In this document: one piece after another, positions 41,770 to 56,019 of the stretch
How the letters are laid out: each line of letters opens with the position of its first letter
Position numbering within the stretch: the first letter of the stretch is position 1
Source of the DNA: an uncultured Pelagibacteraceae bacterium
GTDB lineage: Bacteria; Pseudomonadota; Alphaproteobacteria; Pelagibacterales; Pelagibacteraceae
Assembly (NCBI GenBank): GCA_902586495.1
Contig: CACIHQ010000008.1
Location: 1 to 58,485 of the forward strand
DNA length: 58,485 nt
Reading direction: 5' to 3'
Notes under the pieces: generated by a model
Told to the model about the DNA's origin: nothing
Seen by the model: the letters and a program-made list of their open reading frames with translations, nothing else
The model's database searches: none
Program-made: the position numbers and the translations under genes

Positions 41770-43644
41770 CTAAATCTCTAAATATTTTTTTTCATTAATT
41801 GATTGTCTTATTTCATGTCGATCAATAATAAGTTTAAATAATTTCTTTGCCATTGGAGCAGCAGTTGTACTTCCATTACCGCCATGCTCTACAACAATGC
41901 TTAATGCGTATCTTGGATTAACATAGGGGCCATAAGCAATATATAGAGCATGATCTCTTTGCTCATATGGAATTTCAGAAGTTTTTAAATCTAACTCTCT
42001 TTCCCGCTCAGTAATTTTTTTAACCTGAGCTGTACCTGTTTTGCCAGCAAATTGATATTTTGGATCGTCAATTCTTGATCGATAGGAAGTTCCCATTACT
42101 TCGTTGGTAGAGCCAAACATTGCATCTTGAATAATTTTTATATTTCTAGAATTTTTATAAAGAGGTGTGTAATAATCACTTGGCTTTATTTTATCTTTAT
42201 CATCTATGACTATTTTTGGATATATTTTATATCCACCATTGGCAATTTGTGCTGTCATTAGGCATAATTGTATCGGTGTAGTTTGAATATATCCCTGGCC
42301 TATTCCAGTAATTATTGTTTCTCCTAATAACCATCCTTTACCTAAAGCATTTTTTTTCCATTGAGTATTTGGAATCAATCCATCTTTTTCAATTTCAAAT
42401 AAGTTATCAAAAACTTTTTTTCCTAATCCAAATTTTTTTGCTGTTTCACTTAACTTATCTACTCCAAGTTTCCTTGCTATCTCATAAAAATAAGTATCAC
42501 ATGACATCTTCATAGCGTTTCTAAGGCTAACATATCCATGACCCTCTTTTTTCCAACAATGATAAGTTTGATCATATAATTCAGTTTTTCCAGTACATCT
42601 GACAGTAAAGTTTGTATTTATAATTCCGTTTTCTAAAGCAGATAAGGCTACAATGGGTTTCAATGTTGAGCCTGGGGAATATCTACCTTGCAAAGTTTTG
42701 TTCAATAGTGGTTTCATTGGATCATTACGGATTATTTGCCAATTATCTTGACTAATACCGAAAACAAACAAATTTGGATCAAATGAGGGAGATGAGTGCA
42801 TGGCAATAACCTCACCGGTAAATATATCCATTACACATATAGATCCTGCTTTATCTTTCAATAGTTCGTTTGCTAATTTTTGAATTTCTGTATCAACTGT
42901 GAGTTTTAAGGTTTGACCTTTTTTACCTTTTTGAAACTCAAGCTGACTTATTCGTCTACCATATGCATTTACTTCGTATCTCTCGATATCATTAGTTCCA
43001 ATTAATTTTTCTTCAAAAGATTTTTCTAATCCAATTTTTCCAACTTTAAGACCAGGTACAAAATTCTTTTTTATTAATTCTGTATTTTCAATATCCTGTT
43101 CATTTGCCTGACTTACATAACCAATAATATGAGTAAAGTTTTCGTCAAAAGGGTAATTTCTTGAAATAGAGATAACAGGTTTCACTCCATTTAAATCATA
43201 CAAATGATTATTTATTTTTGAAAATTTATCCCAACTTAGATTGTTTGAAACAATTAGAGTTTCCCAAGGTTTAATCTCTTTTTTCTTTTTTAAAACTTTT
43301 TTGAACTCTGAGTCAGATAACTCTAATAAATCTTTAAGTCTGTAGATAACATATTTGAAATTTTCTACTTGCTCAGGTATCACATGTAGCTGATAAGCTT
43401 CAAAGTTACCAGCTATTACATTACCAAAATAGTCGTGAAATTCTCCTCTAACAGGTGCTAATTTCCATTCTCTAATTCTGTTCTTATCCGAGAGTGTAAG
43501 ATATTTTTTATTCTCTTTAACTTGTAAAAAAAACAACCTACTTACAATTCCCACCATTATAAAAAACTTTAGTGATCCCGTTATAAACATTCTACGATTA
43601 ATAGAATTTAATTTTTTTACGTTATCACTTGATGAATTAATCAT
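41770..43644 (-). CDS. mrdA: Penicillin-binding protein 2
   Basis: The 624-residue transpeptidase has an N-terminal membrane anchor (about 19-38), a dimerisation domain and a transpeptidase domain. The catalytic serine is in SPGSTLKPIVA (about 326-336, SxxK), the second motif is SCDTYFYE in place of SxN, and the third is AGKTGTAQV (about 531-539). It crosslinks lateral-wall peptidoglycan with RodA and MreBCD. It overlaps mreD by 8 bases and abuts rodA. Confidence 0.96.
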   Translation of the reverse strand: MINSSSDNVKKLNSINRRMFITGSLKFFIMVGIVSRLFFLQVKENKKYLTLSDKNRIREWKLAPVRGEFHDYFGNVIAGNFEAYQLHVIPEQVENFKYVIYRLKDLLELSDSEFKKVLKKKKEIKPWETLIVSNNLSWDKFSKINNHLYDLNGVKPVISISRNYPFDENFTHIIGYVSQANEQDIENTELIKKNFVPGLKVGKIGLEKSFEEKLIGTNDIERYEVNAYGRRISQLEFQKGKKGQTLKLTVDTEIQKLANELLKDKAGSICVMDIFTGEVIAMHSSPSFDPNLFVFGISQDNWQIIRNDPMKPLLNKTLQGRYSPGSTLKPIVALSALENGIINTNFTVRCTGKTELYDQTYHCWKKEGHGYVSLRNAMKMSCDTYFYEIARKLGVDKLSETAKKFGLGKKVFDNLFEIEKDGLIPNTQWKKNALGKGWLLGETIITGIGQGYIQTTPIQLCLMTAQIANGGYKIYPKIVIDDKDKIKPSDYYTPLYKNSRNIKIIQDAMFGSTNEVMGTSYRSRIDDPKYQFAGKTGTAQVKKITERERELDLKTSEIPYEQRDHALYIAYGPYVNPRYALSIVVEHGGNGSTTAAPMAKKLFKLIIDRHEIRQSINEKKYLEI

Positions 43645-44143
43645 TTAGACCTTTTAGATAATATTTAAATAAATAGGCAAAAAACATATATAAAATAAAA
43701 GTAAAAAAAATATTCACTAGATAACTTAAAAGTAAAAGATCGTATGAAAAAAATAAAGTCAAAATTGAATAATTTATTGAATTTATCAAACTAATTATAA
43801 ATAAAAAGTAAAACCAATCTTTTATTGGATTAGGTCTAATGGTAATATTTCTCAAATAGGATGTTGCAATACAGATTAATATATAAGATAAACTGCTAAT
43901 TCCTAAGGGCAACCCAACAACTGTATCATTCACTAAGCCTGCTAAAAAAACTAAAAGATAATCAAAATTTTTAAAATCTTTTAAAGTAAAGAAAAAAATT
44001 AAAATAAAAGGAAAATTGAATGAAAAGTATTCAAGTTTCAAATAATTTAGGTCAAATTCATTTAATACGGAAATAAATAACACTATTATTGGTAAAAAAG
44101 AGTAAAATTTAATGTAAAAACCTCTTGATTTAAAATTACTCAT
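43637..44143 (-). CDS. mreD: MreD, rod-shape-determining membrane protein
   Basis: The 168-residue membrane protein has five or six hydrophobic helices and the short MreD-like motif LVFLAGLVNDTVVGLPLGISS (about 63-83). MreD sequences diverge strongly, so position between mreC and mrdA is the main support. It overlaps both neighbours by 8 bases, implying translational coupling across the whole cluster. Confidence 0.85.
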   Translation of the reverse strand: MSNFKSRGFYIKFYSFLPIIVLFISVLNEFDLNYLKLEYFSFNFPFILIFFFTLKDFKNFDYLLVFLAGLVNDTVVGLPLGISSLSYILICIATSYLRNITIRPNPIKDWFYFLFIISLINSINYSILTLFFSYDLLLLSYLVNIFFTFILYMFFAYLFKYYLKGLND

Positions 44144-45365
44144 CAGTCTGTCCTTTATTCATTACACAACTTTTGTATTCTAAAGTTCCTACTTCAAAAC
44201 CATCATTATTTAAGAAAGACTTACGACATGTGTGACCAAATTTTAGATTTAATCTTAAAAACTCAATTTCGTCCAAGTCAATATTGTACTGAGCGATTAT
44301 TTGTTTTTGATCATAAACTTCATTTTTAAAGTCTGAAATTTGTTTATTTAAATTATTAATTGTGATTTTTAATAATTCATTCTCATCTTTAAATTTTAAA
44401 TTTGTTTGTTCAATAATCTTTTTTTCATCTTCTAGTATTTGTAATTTTGTATCCACTGTGTTATTTATTTGTGAATTCCCTGCATCAACTTTTTGATCTT
44501 CATTCTTAACGTCAATTTTAGTAACTAATTCGGCAAAAACATACTTTAATTGGCTAAAATCGCTGTAAAAGTCTACTTTAAATTTTTTTGAGTTTCCTGT
44601 ACCCGCCACATCTACTCTTCCAATAGGAATACCACTTTTAAAAATTGCACCAGTGCCTGATGTGTAAACTATACTATCCTGTGAAATTAAATTTGAAATA
44701 CCCTCTTTAATATATTTTATTTCACCATAATTCTCACCAGTTCCTGTTATAATTGCTTGAATATTTTGTGGCGCTATCGTTGCAGGAACATTGGAATTAA
44801 GATCAGATAGTAATAAAACTCTTGAGGTTTTATAATTTACCTCAACCACTCTGCCAACTAAGTATGATCTATCATAAATGTTAGTACCGATTTTAATATT
44901 ATCCTTACTACCTTTGTTAATAATGATACTTTTTAAATATGGGCTGTCATGGTCAACAATTATTTTAGCTAACAGTTTATCTGAACTTAAAGTATAATTA
45001 TTTATAAGCTCTTTTAGTTCTTCATTTTCAAATTGAGTTATTTTATCTGAGATGCTTTTAGACTTTAACTCGTTAAGCTCTTCTTTGTTTATTTTATAAT
45101 TTTTAAAAAAAGTGGAATATTCCCTTATTTCAAAAAAAGTGTTTTTTAAAAAGTTTTCAGGTATTGAGACAATAAATGAGGATCTATATACCGCCTCACT
45201 AATTCCTGCTTTTAAATACCTTATAAACTTTAAATCAAAACTAGATAAAACAATTATAAAAATAGATATAAAAACTAACGTTAATAACGAAAACTTTTGT
45301 TGAGTGCTTTTTTTTAAAAAAGCAGAACGAATTGCAATTATAAAATCATCTCTGCTAGAGGCCAT
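44136..45365 (-). CDS. mreC: MreC with a long C-terminal coiled-coil extension
   Basis: The 409-residue protein starts with a transmembrane helix (about 27-43), a first coiled coil (about 85-135) and the MreC beta-barrel domain (KIIVDHDSPYLKSIIINKGS, GTGAIFKSGIPIGRVD, ADFSQLKYVFAEL-type end near 275). MreC usually stops near residue 280-300. Here about 110 more residues follow: a second predicted coiled coil (about 310-365) and a tail with HTCRKS...GFEVGTLEYKSCVM, where two cysteines bracket a GF..GT..Y motif. MreC scaffolds the elongasome in the periplasm. The extension is probably genuine because the frame runs to the mreD overlap. Confidence 0.9.
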   Translation of the reverse strand: MASSRDDFIIAIRSAFLKKSTQQKFSLLTLVFISIFIIVLSSFDLKFIRYLKAGISEAVYRSSFIVSIPENFLKNTFFEIREYSTFFKNYKINKEELNELKSKSISDKITQFENEELKELINNYTLSSDKLLAKIIVDHDSPYLKSIIINKGSKDNIKIGTNIYDRSYLVGRVVEVNYKTSRVLLLSDLNSNVPATIAPQNIQAIITGTGENYGEIKYIKEGISNLISQDSIVYTSGTGAIFKSGIPIGRVDVAGTGNSKKFKVDFYSDFSQLKYVFAELVTKIDVKNEDQKVDAGNSQINNTVDTKLQILEDEKKIIEQTNLKFKDENELLKITINNLNKQISDFKNEVYDQKQIIAQYNIDLDEIEFLRLNLKFGHTCRKSFLNNDGFEVGTLEYKSCVMNKGQTDE

Positions 45366-45368
45366 CTT

Positions 45369-47980
<2,612 letters not shown>

Positions 47981-48063
47981 AAAATTATCTTTCAAGAAAT
48001 ATACAACCTATCGTTTAGATTGCAAAATAAATCAACTAAATTAGCCCAAATTGAAACAACAAA

Positions 48064-49654
<1,591 letters not shown>

Positions 49655-49655
<1 letters not shown>

Positions 49656-51421
49656 TAAACTAAGGCTTTTCCTTTACCTGTAATTTTATTATCTTCTTTA
49701 TCATTTGGACCTAAAATCATTTGGTTGTGAGGTTTACCTGATGGTATCATTGGAAAGCAATTCTCATTAGGGTCAACTCTACAATCAAAAATTACTGGAC
49801 CATTATGATCTAACATTTCATTTATTTTAAGGTCTAATTCATCTGGATTATCAGCTTTAATTCCTTTGCACCCATACGCCTCTGCTAATTTTACAAAATC
49901 TGGTAATGCCTCTGAATAACTCTCAGAATAGTTTTTTTCATGAAGTAATTCCTGCCATTGCCTTACCATTCCCATATATTGATTATTCAAAACAAATATT
50001 TTAATTGGCAAATTATACTGAACTGCTGTTGACATCTCTTGCATGGTCATTAGTACTGATGCTTCTCCAGCAATATCAATAACAAGCTTATCAGGATGCG
50101 CAATTTGAACCCCTACTGCAGCCGGAAGACCATATCCCATTGTTCCAAGTCCACCAGATGTCATCCATCTATTTGGTTTATTAAATTTATAATGTTGTGC
50201 GGCCCACATCTGATGTTGACCGACTTCTGTAGTAATAAACGTGTCTTGATTTTTTGTTAATTCGTATAATCTTTGCACCGCATGTTGGGGTTTAATAGAT
50301 TCTTTGCTATTTATAAAACCGAGTGAGTTTTTTTCTCTCCATTTTTCAATTTTTTCCCACCATTTAGAAACATTTTGTTTATTTGAATTTTTAAAACCAT
50401 TTTTTTTTTGACTAATAGTTTTAACGGTTGCTTTGAGAACCTCATTCACATCACCCACGATTGCTAAATCAACTTTAATTATTTTATTTATCGAAGATGG
50501 ATCAATATCAATATGAACTTTTTTAGATTTTGGAGAAAATTCGTCTATCTTTCCAGTAATTCTGTCATCAAATCTGGCTCCAATATTTATTAATAGATCA
50601 CAATCATGCATAGCATTATTTGCTTCATAAGTTCCATGCATACCAAGCATACCTATGAACTGACTATCATCTCCAGGAAAAGCCCCTAGTCCTTGTAATG
50701 TTGAAGTAATCGGAAAACCAATCATTCGCACAAACTCTCGTAACGACTCACTTGCTTCTGGGCCTGAGTTAATAACTCCACCACCAGTGTAAACTACAGG
50801 TTTTTTTGCTTTCGCAATTAAGTCAACTAATTCATTAATTTCTTCTTTAGAAAAATTGTTATGCAATTTTCCATTAGATTTTTTTTCTTTTTTTGGTTTA
50901 GTATATTTGATTTTTGCAAATTGAATATCTTTTGGAATATCTACTAAAACAGGACCTGGTCTTCCTGTTGTGGCAACTCTAAAGGCTTCATGAAGAGTTT
51001 TTGATAATTCTTTAATGTCTTTCACTAACCAATTATGTTTTGTGCATGGTCTAGTAATTCCTGTTGTATCGCACTCTTGAAAGGCATCTGTTCCTATCAA
51101 ATGCGTTGGTACTTGTCCTGAGATACAAACTAATGGTATCGAATCCATATAAGCATCAGTCAATGCTGTAACTACATTTGTAGCTCCCGGTCCAGAAGTA
51201 ACTAGAACAACACCAGGTTTACCAGACGACCTGGCATAACCCTCGGCTGCATGACCGGCACCTTGTTCGTGTCTAACTAATATATGCTTTATAGAAGAGT
51301 GATTTTTTAATTCATCATAAATTGGAAGAACAGCACCTCCAGGATAACCAAAAATAAATTCGACGTCTTGATCCTCAAGGCATTTAAAAACAATTTCAGC
51401 TCCTGAATATAATTTAGACAT
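49655..51421 (-). CDS. ilvB: Acetolactate synthase large (catalytic) subunit
   Basis: The 588-residue thiamine-diphosphate enzyme makes acetolactate or acetohydroxybutyrate. FGYPGGAVLPIYDEL (about 19-33) carries the conserved N-terminal motif, VRHEQGAGHAAEGYARS the catalytic Glu, and the thiamine diphosphate/Mg region runs from GEASVLMTMQEM (about 455-466) to FVLNNQYMGMVRQW (about 479-492). It leads the ilvB-ilvH-ilvC-leuA block. The 54-base gap to miaA has a weak short inverted repeat but no clear ribosome site. Confidence 0.97.
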
Positions 51422-51475
51422 TTAAGCAATCTAGCTGAAGTTGTGCTTATTGGTCAAGGTAAAGTAAAAAAATAT

Positions 51476-52384
51476 CTAAATATTTTTAAGAAAGTTGTTC
51501 AACCTGGTATGCCTGATTTTGTTCCAATCCATCATATTTCCTCTACCCCAAGTAACCTGTCTTTTAGCGTATTGCCTAGTCTTTATTGATATTCTCTCAA
51601 TAACCTCATTGATTTCAATTTTTTTATCAATAAAGTCCTTAATTTCAATTAAGCCTATTGCCTTAGTTGCAGTTCTTTTTTTTGAAACCTTCATGTTCAA
51701 AAATTTTTTAGCCTCTAAAATGGCGCCTTTATTTACCATGTTTTGAGCACGGTTGTGAATCTTATTTACTAAAACATCCCTTGGGTAATCGATATAAATT
51801 TTATAAAAGTCTTTATCTTCAAAAATTGATTTAGTTGCCTTAAACCACTCAATTAATGTTTTTTTGGTAAATAGTTTAACTTCATAAGCCCTTATTAATC
51901 TTTGGGTATCAGATGGATTGACATAATCTTGAATTTTTGGATCAAGTTTTTTTAATTTTTTTAGAAAAATTTTATTACCCATAGAACTGTTTAATTTCCT
52001 AACTTTTTCTCTAATTTGAATTGGAATTTTAGGAATGTTAACTATCCCATCAGTTAACGTTTTGAAATATAAACCTGTACCGCCAACTATTATTGGAACA
52101 TTCTTTCTCTTTTTAATTTCAGAAATTTTTTTTTTTGCAGCTTTAAGCCATTCTCCTGATGAGTAATTTTTTTTTACAGACTGAAATCCATATAAATGAT
52201 GCTTAATCTTTTTGTAATCTTTTTTTGATGGTCTAGCAGATAAAATTTTAAGCTCTTTATAAACCTGCATACTATCAGCATTAATTATTTCACCCTTTAT
52301 TTTTTTTGCAAGTTTTACTGCAAATTCTGATTTTCCTGATGCTGTGGGTCCATAGATTAAAATAATTTTGGATTTAAAATCCAT
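51476..52384 (-). CDS. miaA: tRNA dimethylallyltransferase
   Basis: The 302-residue enzyme adds the dimethylallyl group to A37 of tRNAs reading UNN codons. The P-loop is IYGPTASGKSEFAVKLA (about 9-25), with NADSMQVYKEL (about 36-46), VGGTGLYFKTLTDGI (about 99-113) and RQYAKRQVTWGRGN near the C-terminus for tRNA contact. It follows degP by 3 bases and precedes ilvB. Confidence 0.96.
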   Translation of the reverse strand: MDFKSKIILIYGPTASGKSEFAVKLAKKIKGEIINADSMQVYKELKILSARPSKKDYKKIKHHLYGFQSVKKNYSSGEWLKAAKKKISEIKKRKNVPIIVGGTGLYFKTLTDGIVNIPKIPIQIREKVRKLNSSMGNKIFLKKLKKLDPKIQDYVNPSDTQRLIRAYEVKLFTKKTLIEWFKATKSIFEDKDFYKIYIDYPRDVLVNKIHNRAQNMVNKGAILEAKKFLNMKVSKKRTATKAIGLIEIKDFIDKKIEINEVIERISIKTRQYAKRQVTWGRGNMMDWNKIRHTRLNNFLKNI

Positions 52385-52387
52385 AAA

Positions 52388-53809
52388 TTAATCCAACTTA
52401 ATACCAATATATCTTCTTTGATTTTGACTATTATAAATAACAAGTAAAATTGTTTTTTGATCACTATTTAAAACTTTTTTTACAACATCAGATAAGTCAT
52501 CTATCGATCTTATTTTTTTCTTTTGTGCCTCTAAAATTATACTATTTAATTCTATAGATCCTTTTAGTGGACTATCATTTTCAATTTTAGTGATTACCAA
52601 CCCTGACGTTTGATTGGGTAAATTTCTACTTTTAATATCTTCTTTATTAATCAACCTTACGTTAATTTTTAGTTTGTCAATTGAAATCTCTTTTGGTGAG
52701 GTTTTTTTCTCAGCAACTTTAAAGTCCTCTGAAGTTTCTAATCTACCAAGCGTGATTGTTTTAATTATCTCTTTTTTATTTCGCCAAATCTTTACTTTTA
52801 CATTTTTTCCAACTTCCGTTCTTGCAACAATTGTTGGAAGTTCTTTCATCTCTTTTATTTTTTCACCATTAAATTCAAGTATGATATCACCTGCCTTTAC
52901 ACCAGCTTTTTGAGAAGGACTATTTTCAGCAACACTAGCAACTAATGCGCCTCTAGGTTCATCTAAATTTTCAACATCTGCAATCTCTTTTGTAACATCT
53001 TGAATTCTTACACCTAACCAACCTCTTTTGGTTTCACCAAATTTTACTAATTGATCAATTACAATTTTTGCACTGTTAGATGGTATTGCAAAACCAATAC
53101 CAATAGAACCACTCCTTCCAAGAATTGCTGTGTTGATACCAATTACATCTCCGTTTAAGTCAAAAAGGGGCCCACCAGAATTTCCAGAGTTAATTGATGC
53201 ATCTGTTTGTATGTAGTCTTCATATCGAGTTAAACCTAATGAACGATTTCTTGCTGAAATAATTCCAGATGTAACAGTTCCACCAAATCCAAATGGATTA
53301 CCAATTGCAATTACCCAGTCACCAATTCGTGCTTTGTCAGAGTTTCCAAATTTGACTGGAATAAATTTCTCATTAGAATCTAGTTTTAGTACAGCTATAT
53401 CAGAAAGGGGATCTGCTCCGATTACCTCAGCTTTAAATTCTTTATCGCCATTAACTCTTACTATAATATCCTCTGCATCTTGGATTACGTGGTTATTAGT
53501 AATCACTATTCCTTTTTCATCTATAATAAAACCTGATCCTAGTGCAGCAGACTTCCTTTCTTGAGGTGCTCCAAATTCTTTAAACATATCTTCAAATGGT
53601 GAACCAGGTGGAAACTGAAATGGAAAGGGATTAGATTGAGTTGTAACAGTTGTAGTAGTGGAAATATTTACAACTGATGGCATTAATTTTTCTGCTAAAT
53701 CTGCAAATGATCCTGGAATTTCCTTTGAAAATGAGGGAAGTGAATTACTCCATAACAACAAGATAGAGATTAGAAATACTCTTACTTTTTTTATTTTAAA
53801 ACTTGGCAT
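52388..53809 (-). CDS. degP: Do-family (DegP-like) periplasmic serine protease
   Basis: The protein of about 473 residues has a signal peptide (about 4-29), a trypsin-like domain and two PDZ domains. The catalytic triad is His in TNNHVIQDAED (about 106-116), Asp in DPLSDIAVLKLD (about 134-145) and Ser in NSGNSGGPLFDLNG (about 209-222). It degrades or refolds damaged periplasmic proteins. A TTG frame reaches 53818, but the ATG at 53809 fits better and leaves a 14-base overlap with the DUF2065 gene. The order hflK-hflC-DUF2065-degP is conserved in Alphaproteobacteria. Confidence 0.95.
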   Translation of the reverse strand: MPSFKIKKVRVFLISILLLWSNSLPSFSKEIPGSFADLAEKLMPSVVNISTTTTVTTQSNPFPFQFPPGSPFEDMFKEFGAPQERKSAALGSGFIIDEKGIVITNNHVIQDAEDIIVRVNGDKEFKAEVIGADPLSDIAVLKLDSNEKFIPVKFGNSDKARIGDWVIAIGNPFGFGGTVTSGIISARNRSLGLTRYEDYIQTDASINSGNSGGPLFDLNGDVIGINTAILGRSGSIGIGFAIPSNSAKIVIDQLVKFGETKRGWLGVRIQDVTKEIADVENLDEPRGALVASVAENSPSQKAGVKAGDIILEFNGEKIKEMKELPTIVARTEVGKNVKVKIWRNKKEIIKTITLGRLETSEDFKVAEKKTSPKEISIDKLKINVRLINKEDIKSRNLPNQTSGLVITKIENDSPLKGSIELNSIILEAQKKKIRSIDDLSDVVKKVLNSDQKTILLVIYNSQNQRRYIGIKLD

Positions 53810-53981
53810 AATAAACAATTATAAAACCTATTACTGCAAAAACTAATCCACCAGTCCTAAGTTGTCCTGAAGGAATTAATTCTAATTTTTTCAACATACT
53901 TTTCATTTTTGATGGAAATATGGCATATAATACGCCCTCGATAAATAAGAATAGACCAAATGCAATGATCAATTCACTCAT
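53796..53981 (-). CDS. DUF2065-family small membrane protein
   Basis: The 61-residue protein has two helices, LIIAFGLFLFIEGVLYAIF (about 4-22) and GGLVFAVIGFIIVYYAKF (about 44-61), with the short loop SKMKSMLKKL between. This matches the DUF2065/YjeT family, nearly always found beside hflC. Its function is not known, though association with the HflKC complex is plausible. It overlaps degP and sits 6 bases after hflC. Confidence 0.9.
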   Translation of the reverse strand: MSELIIAFGLFLFIEGVLYAIFPSKMKSMLKKLELIPSGQLRTGGLVFAVIGFIIVYYAKF

Positions 53982-53987
53982 TAATAA

Positions 53988-54860
53988 TTAATTTGATTGA
54001 GGCTGTTTTATATTTCCAAAAAATTTAAAAAACTCGCTGTCAGGTGATAAAATCAATGAAGTTTCACCTCCTATCAAAGCCTTTTCGTATGCTTGCATTG
54101 CTCGATAAAATGCAAAAAATTCTGGATCTTGTCCAAAGGCACTAGCAAATATATTATTTCTCTTACCATCGCCTTCACCTTTCATAATCTCTGATTTTTT
54201 TTGCGCGTCAGCTAAGATCACCGTTACTTCTTTATCTGCTGTGGAAGTTATTGTTACTGCCATCTCCGCACCTCTTGCTCTAAATTCTTTTGCCTCTCTT
54301 TCCCTTTCAGTCTGCATTCTTCTAAAGATCGCATCACTGTTTGCTTGAGGAAGATCTGCTCTTTTTATTCTCACATCATTAATTTTTATCCCAAAGTTTT
54401 CAGCTTCATTATTAACTCCTTCTTGAATTAAAGCCATTTGCTTTGTTCTATCTTCTGATAATAAAGTTTGAAGTTCTTGTTGACCTAAAACATTTCTAAT
54501 TCTTGAATTAATAATTGTTGCTAATCTTGATCTAGCTACTCGCTCATTACCCACAGAAATATAAAATTTTAATGGATCAACTATTTGAAATCTAGCAAAA
54601 GCATCTACGATTAATCTTTTTTGATCTGATGCAATGACCTCTTCAGGTGGAGTATCTAAATTTAAAATTCTTTTATCTAAAAAAACCACGTTTTGAATAA
54701 ATGGAATTTTAAAATTTAAACCTGGTTTCACAATTATTCTTTTCGGGTCACCAAACTGCAAAACGATAGCTTGATTTACTTCTTTTACAATAAAGATTGA
54801 AAAAAATAATGTTGCAGCTATTGCAACACTAATACCAGCAATAATTTTTCCCATACTCAT
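53988..54860 (-). CDS. hflC: HflC, FtsH-protease modulator subunit
   Basis: The 290-residue protein has an N-terminal transmembrane helix (about 5-25) and an SPFH/band-7 domain facing the periplasm: VLQFGDPKRIIVKPGLNFKI (about 33-52), RFQIVDPLKFY, DVRIKRADLPQ (about 168-178) and REREAKEFRARGAE. With HflK it forms a large cage around FtsH and limits its activity. It lies 3 bases after hflK. Confidence 0.96.
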   Translation of the reverse strand: MSMGKIIAGISVAIAATLFFSIFIVKEVNQAIVLQFGDPKRIIVKPGLNFKIPFIQNVVFLDKRILNLDTPPEEVIASDQKRLIVDAFARFQIVDPLKFYISVGNERVARSRLATIINSRIRNVLGQQELQTLLSEDRTKQMALIQEGVNNEAENFGIKINDVRIKRADLPQANSDAIFRRMQTEREREAKEFRARGAEMAVTITSTADKEVTVILADAQKKSEIMKGEGDGKRNNIFASAFGQDPEFFAFYRAMQAYEKALIGGETSLILSPDSEFFKFFGNIKQPQSN

Positions 54861-54863
54861 ATT

Positions 54864-55967
54864 CTAATTAGTCACTTTCTTTTTTAACTCAGGAAGTGGT
54901 AAATAAGGCACTACCCCTGATCCAGCATTTTTTTCTATAATCACTTTATCTATGTCTGCTAAAACCTTTTCCATAGTTTCCAAATACATTCTTTCTTGTG
55001 TTACTGATTTAGCATTTTTGTACTCATTATAAATTGCTAAAAATCTGCTTGCTTCACCTTCCGCTTTTGCAACAACCTCTTTTTTATATGCTTCAGCAGC
55101 TTGCAATATTTTTGCAGCTTCACCACGAGCTCTTGGTATAACATCGTTTGCATATGCTTCAGCCTCATTCTTAGATCTTTCCATATCAGCTCTGGCTGCT
55201 TGTACATCTCTAAACGCATCAATTACTTGATCTGGTGGATCGGCTTTTTGTGTTTGAACTTGAGTGATTTGGATACCACTTGAATACTCATCTAAGATTT
55301 TTTGAATAATCTCTTGCGTATCAGTTTCTATTAAAGATCTTCCCTCTGTAAGAATAGGTTGAATATTTGATCTAGCAATTACTTCTCTCATTGCAGTTTC
55401 TGCTGCGGCTTTTACAGTACCTTCTGGATCTTGAATCTTAAATAAAAAATTTCCAGCATCTTTAATTACCCAAAAAACTGAGAAATCTATATTAACAATA
55501 TTTTCATCTCCAGTTAGCATTAAGCTTTCTTGTGGAACATCAGCAACACCACCTTGAGAAGAAAATCCGCTATCTCTTTCAGACCTGAAACCTATATCTA
55601 TTCTGTTCACCTTTGTAACTTTTGGGGTAAGCACAGATTCAACGGGAAAAGGAATATGATAATTTAATCCTGGTTGAGTAGTTTTTACAAACTTTCCAAA
55701 TCTTAAAACTACACCCTGTTCATCTGGCAGCACTCTGTAAAGACCACTTGCCAACCAAACAAAACCTAAAATAAGCAAAACTAAGATAGCTTGTTTTCCA
55801 CCAGAAGAACTTCCACCTGGTAAAAACCTTTTTAGTTTTTCTTGAAATTCTCTTATAATTTTATCGACATCAGGTGGTGTTGGTCCTCTACCTGAACCAT
55901 TTCCAGTTCCTCCTCCTGGGGGTTTGCCCCAAGGACTTCCACCGCCTTGTCTGAAATCATCTGACAT
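54864..55967 (-). CDS. hflK: HflK, FtsH-protease modulator subunit
   Basis: The 367-residue protein starts with a Gly/Pro-rich cytoplasmic tail (GGGSPWGKPPGGG, about 8-20), one transmembrane helix (about 60-78) and the SPFH domain (YRVLPDEQGVVLRFGKFVKT, about 78-97), followed by the long helical region (ARADMERSKNEAEAYAND). It pairs with HflC. Its start is 52 bases from the divergent mrp start; promoters for both must share this gap. Confidence 0.96.
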   Translation of the reverse strand: MSDDFRQGGGSPWGKPPGGGTGNGSGRGPTPPDVDKIIREFQEKLKRFLPGGSSSGGKQAILVLLILGFVWLASGLYRVLPDEQGVVLRFGKFVKTTQPGLNYHIPFPVESVLTPKVTKVNRIDIGFRSERDSGFSSQGGVADVPQESLMLTGDENIVNIDFSVFWVIKDAGNFLFKIQDPEGTVKAAAETAMREVIARSNIQPILTEGRSLIETDTQEIIQKILDEYSSGIQITQVQTQKADPPDQVIDAFRDVQAARADMERSKNEAEAYANDVIPRARGEAAKILQAAEAYKKEVVAKAEGEASRFLAIYNEYKNAKSVTQERMYLETMEKVLADIDKVIIEKNAGSGVVPYLPLPELKKKVTN

Positions 55968-56019
55968 TATGGCAATCTATATAATGTCTTTATAATGAAA
56001 AACAAGGTAAGATCACATA

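Noticed and set aside
51421-51475. Short inverted repeat TAAGCA/TGCTTA upstream of ilvB as an attenuator
   Set aside because: The stem is only about six pairs with a bulge, no T-run follows and no leader peptide rich in branched-chain codons is visible.
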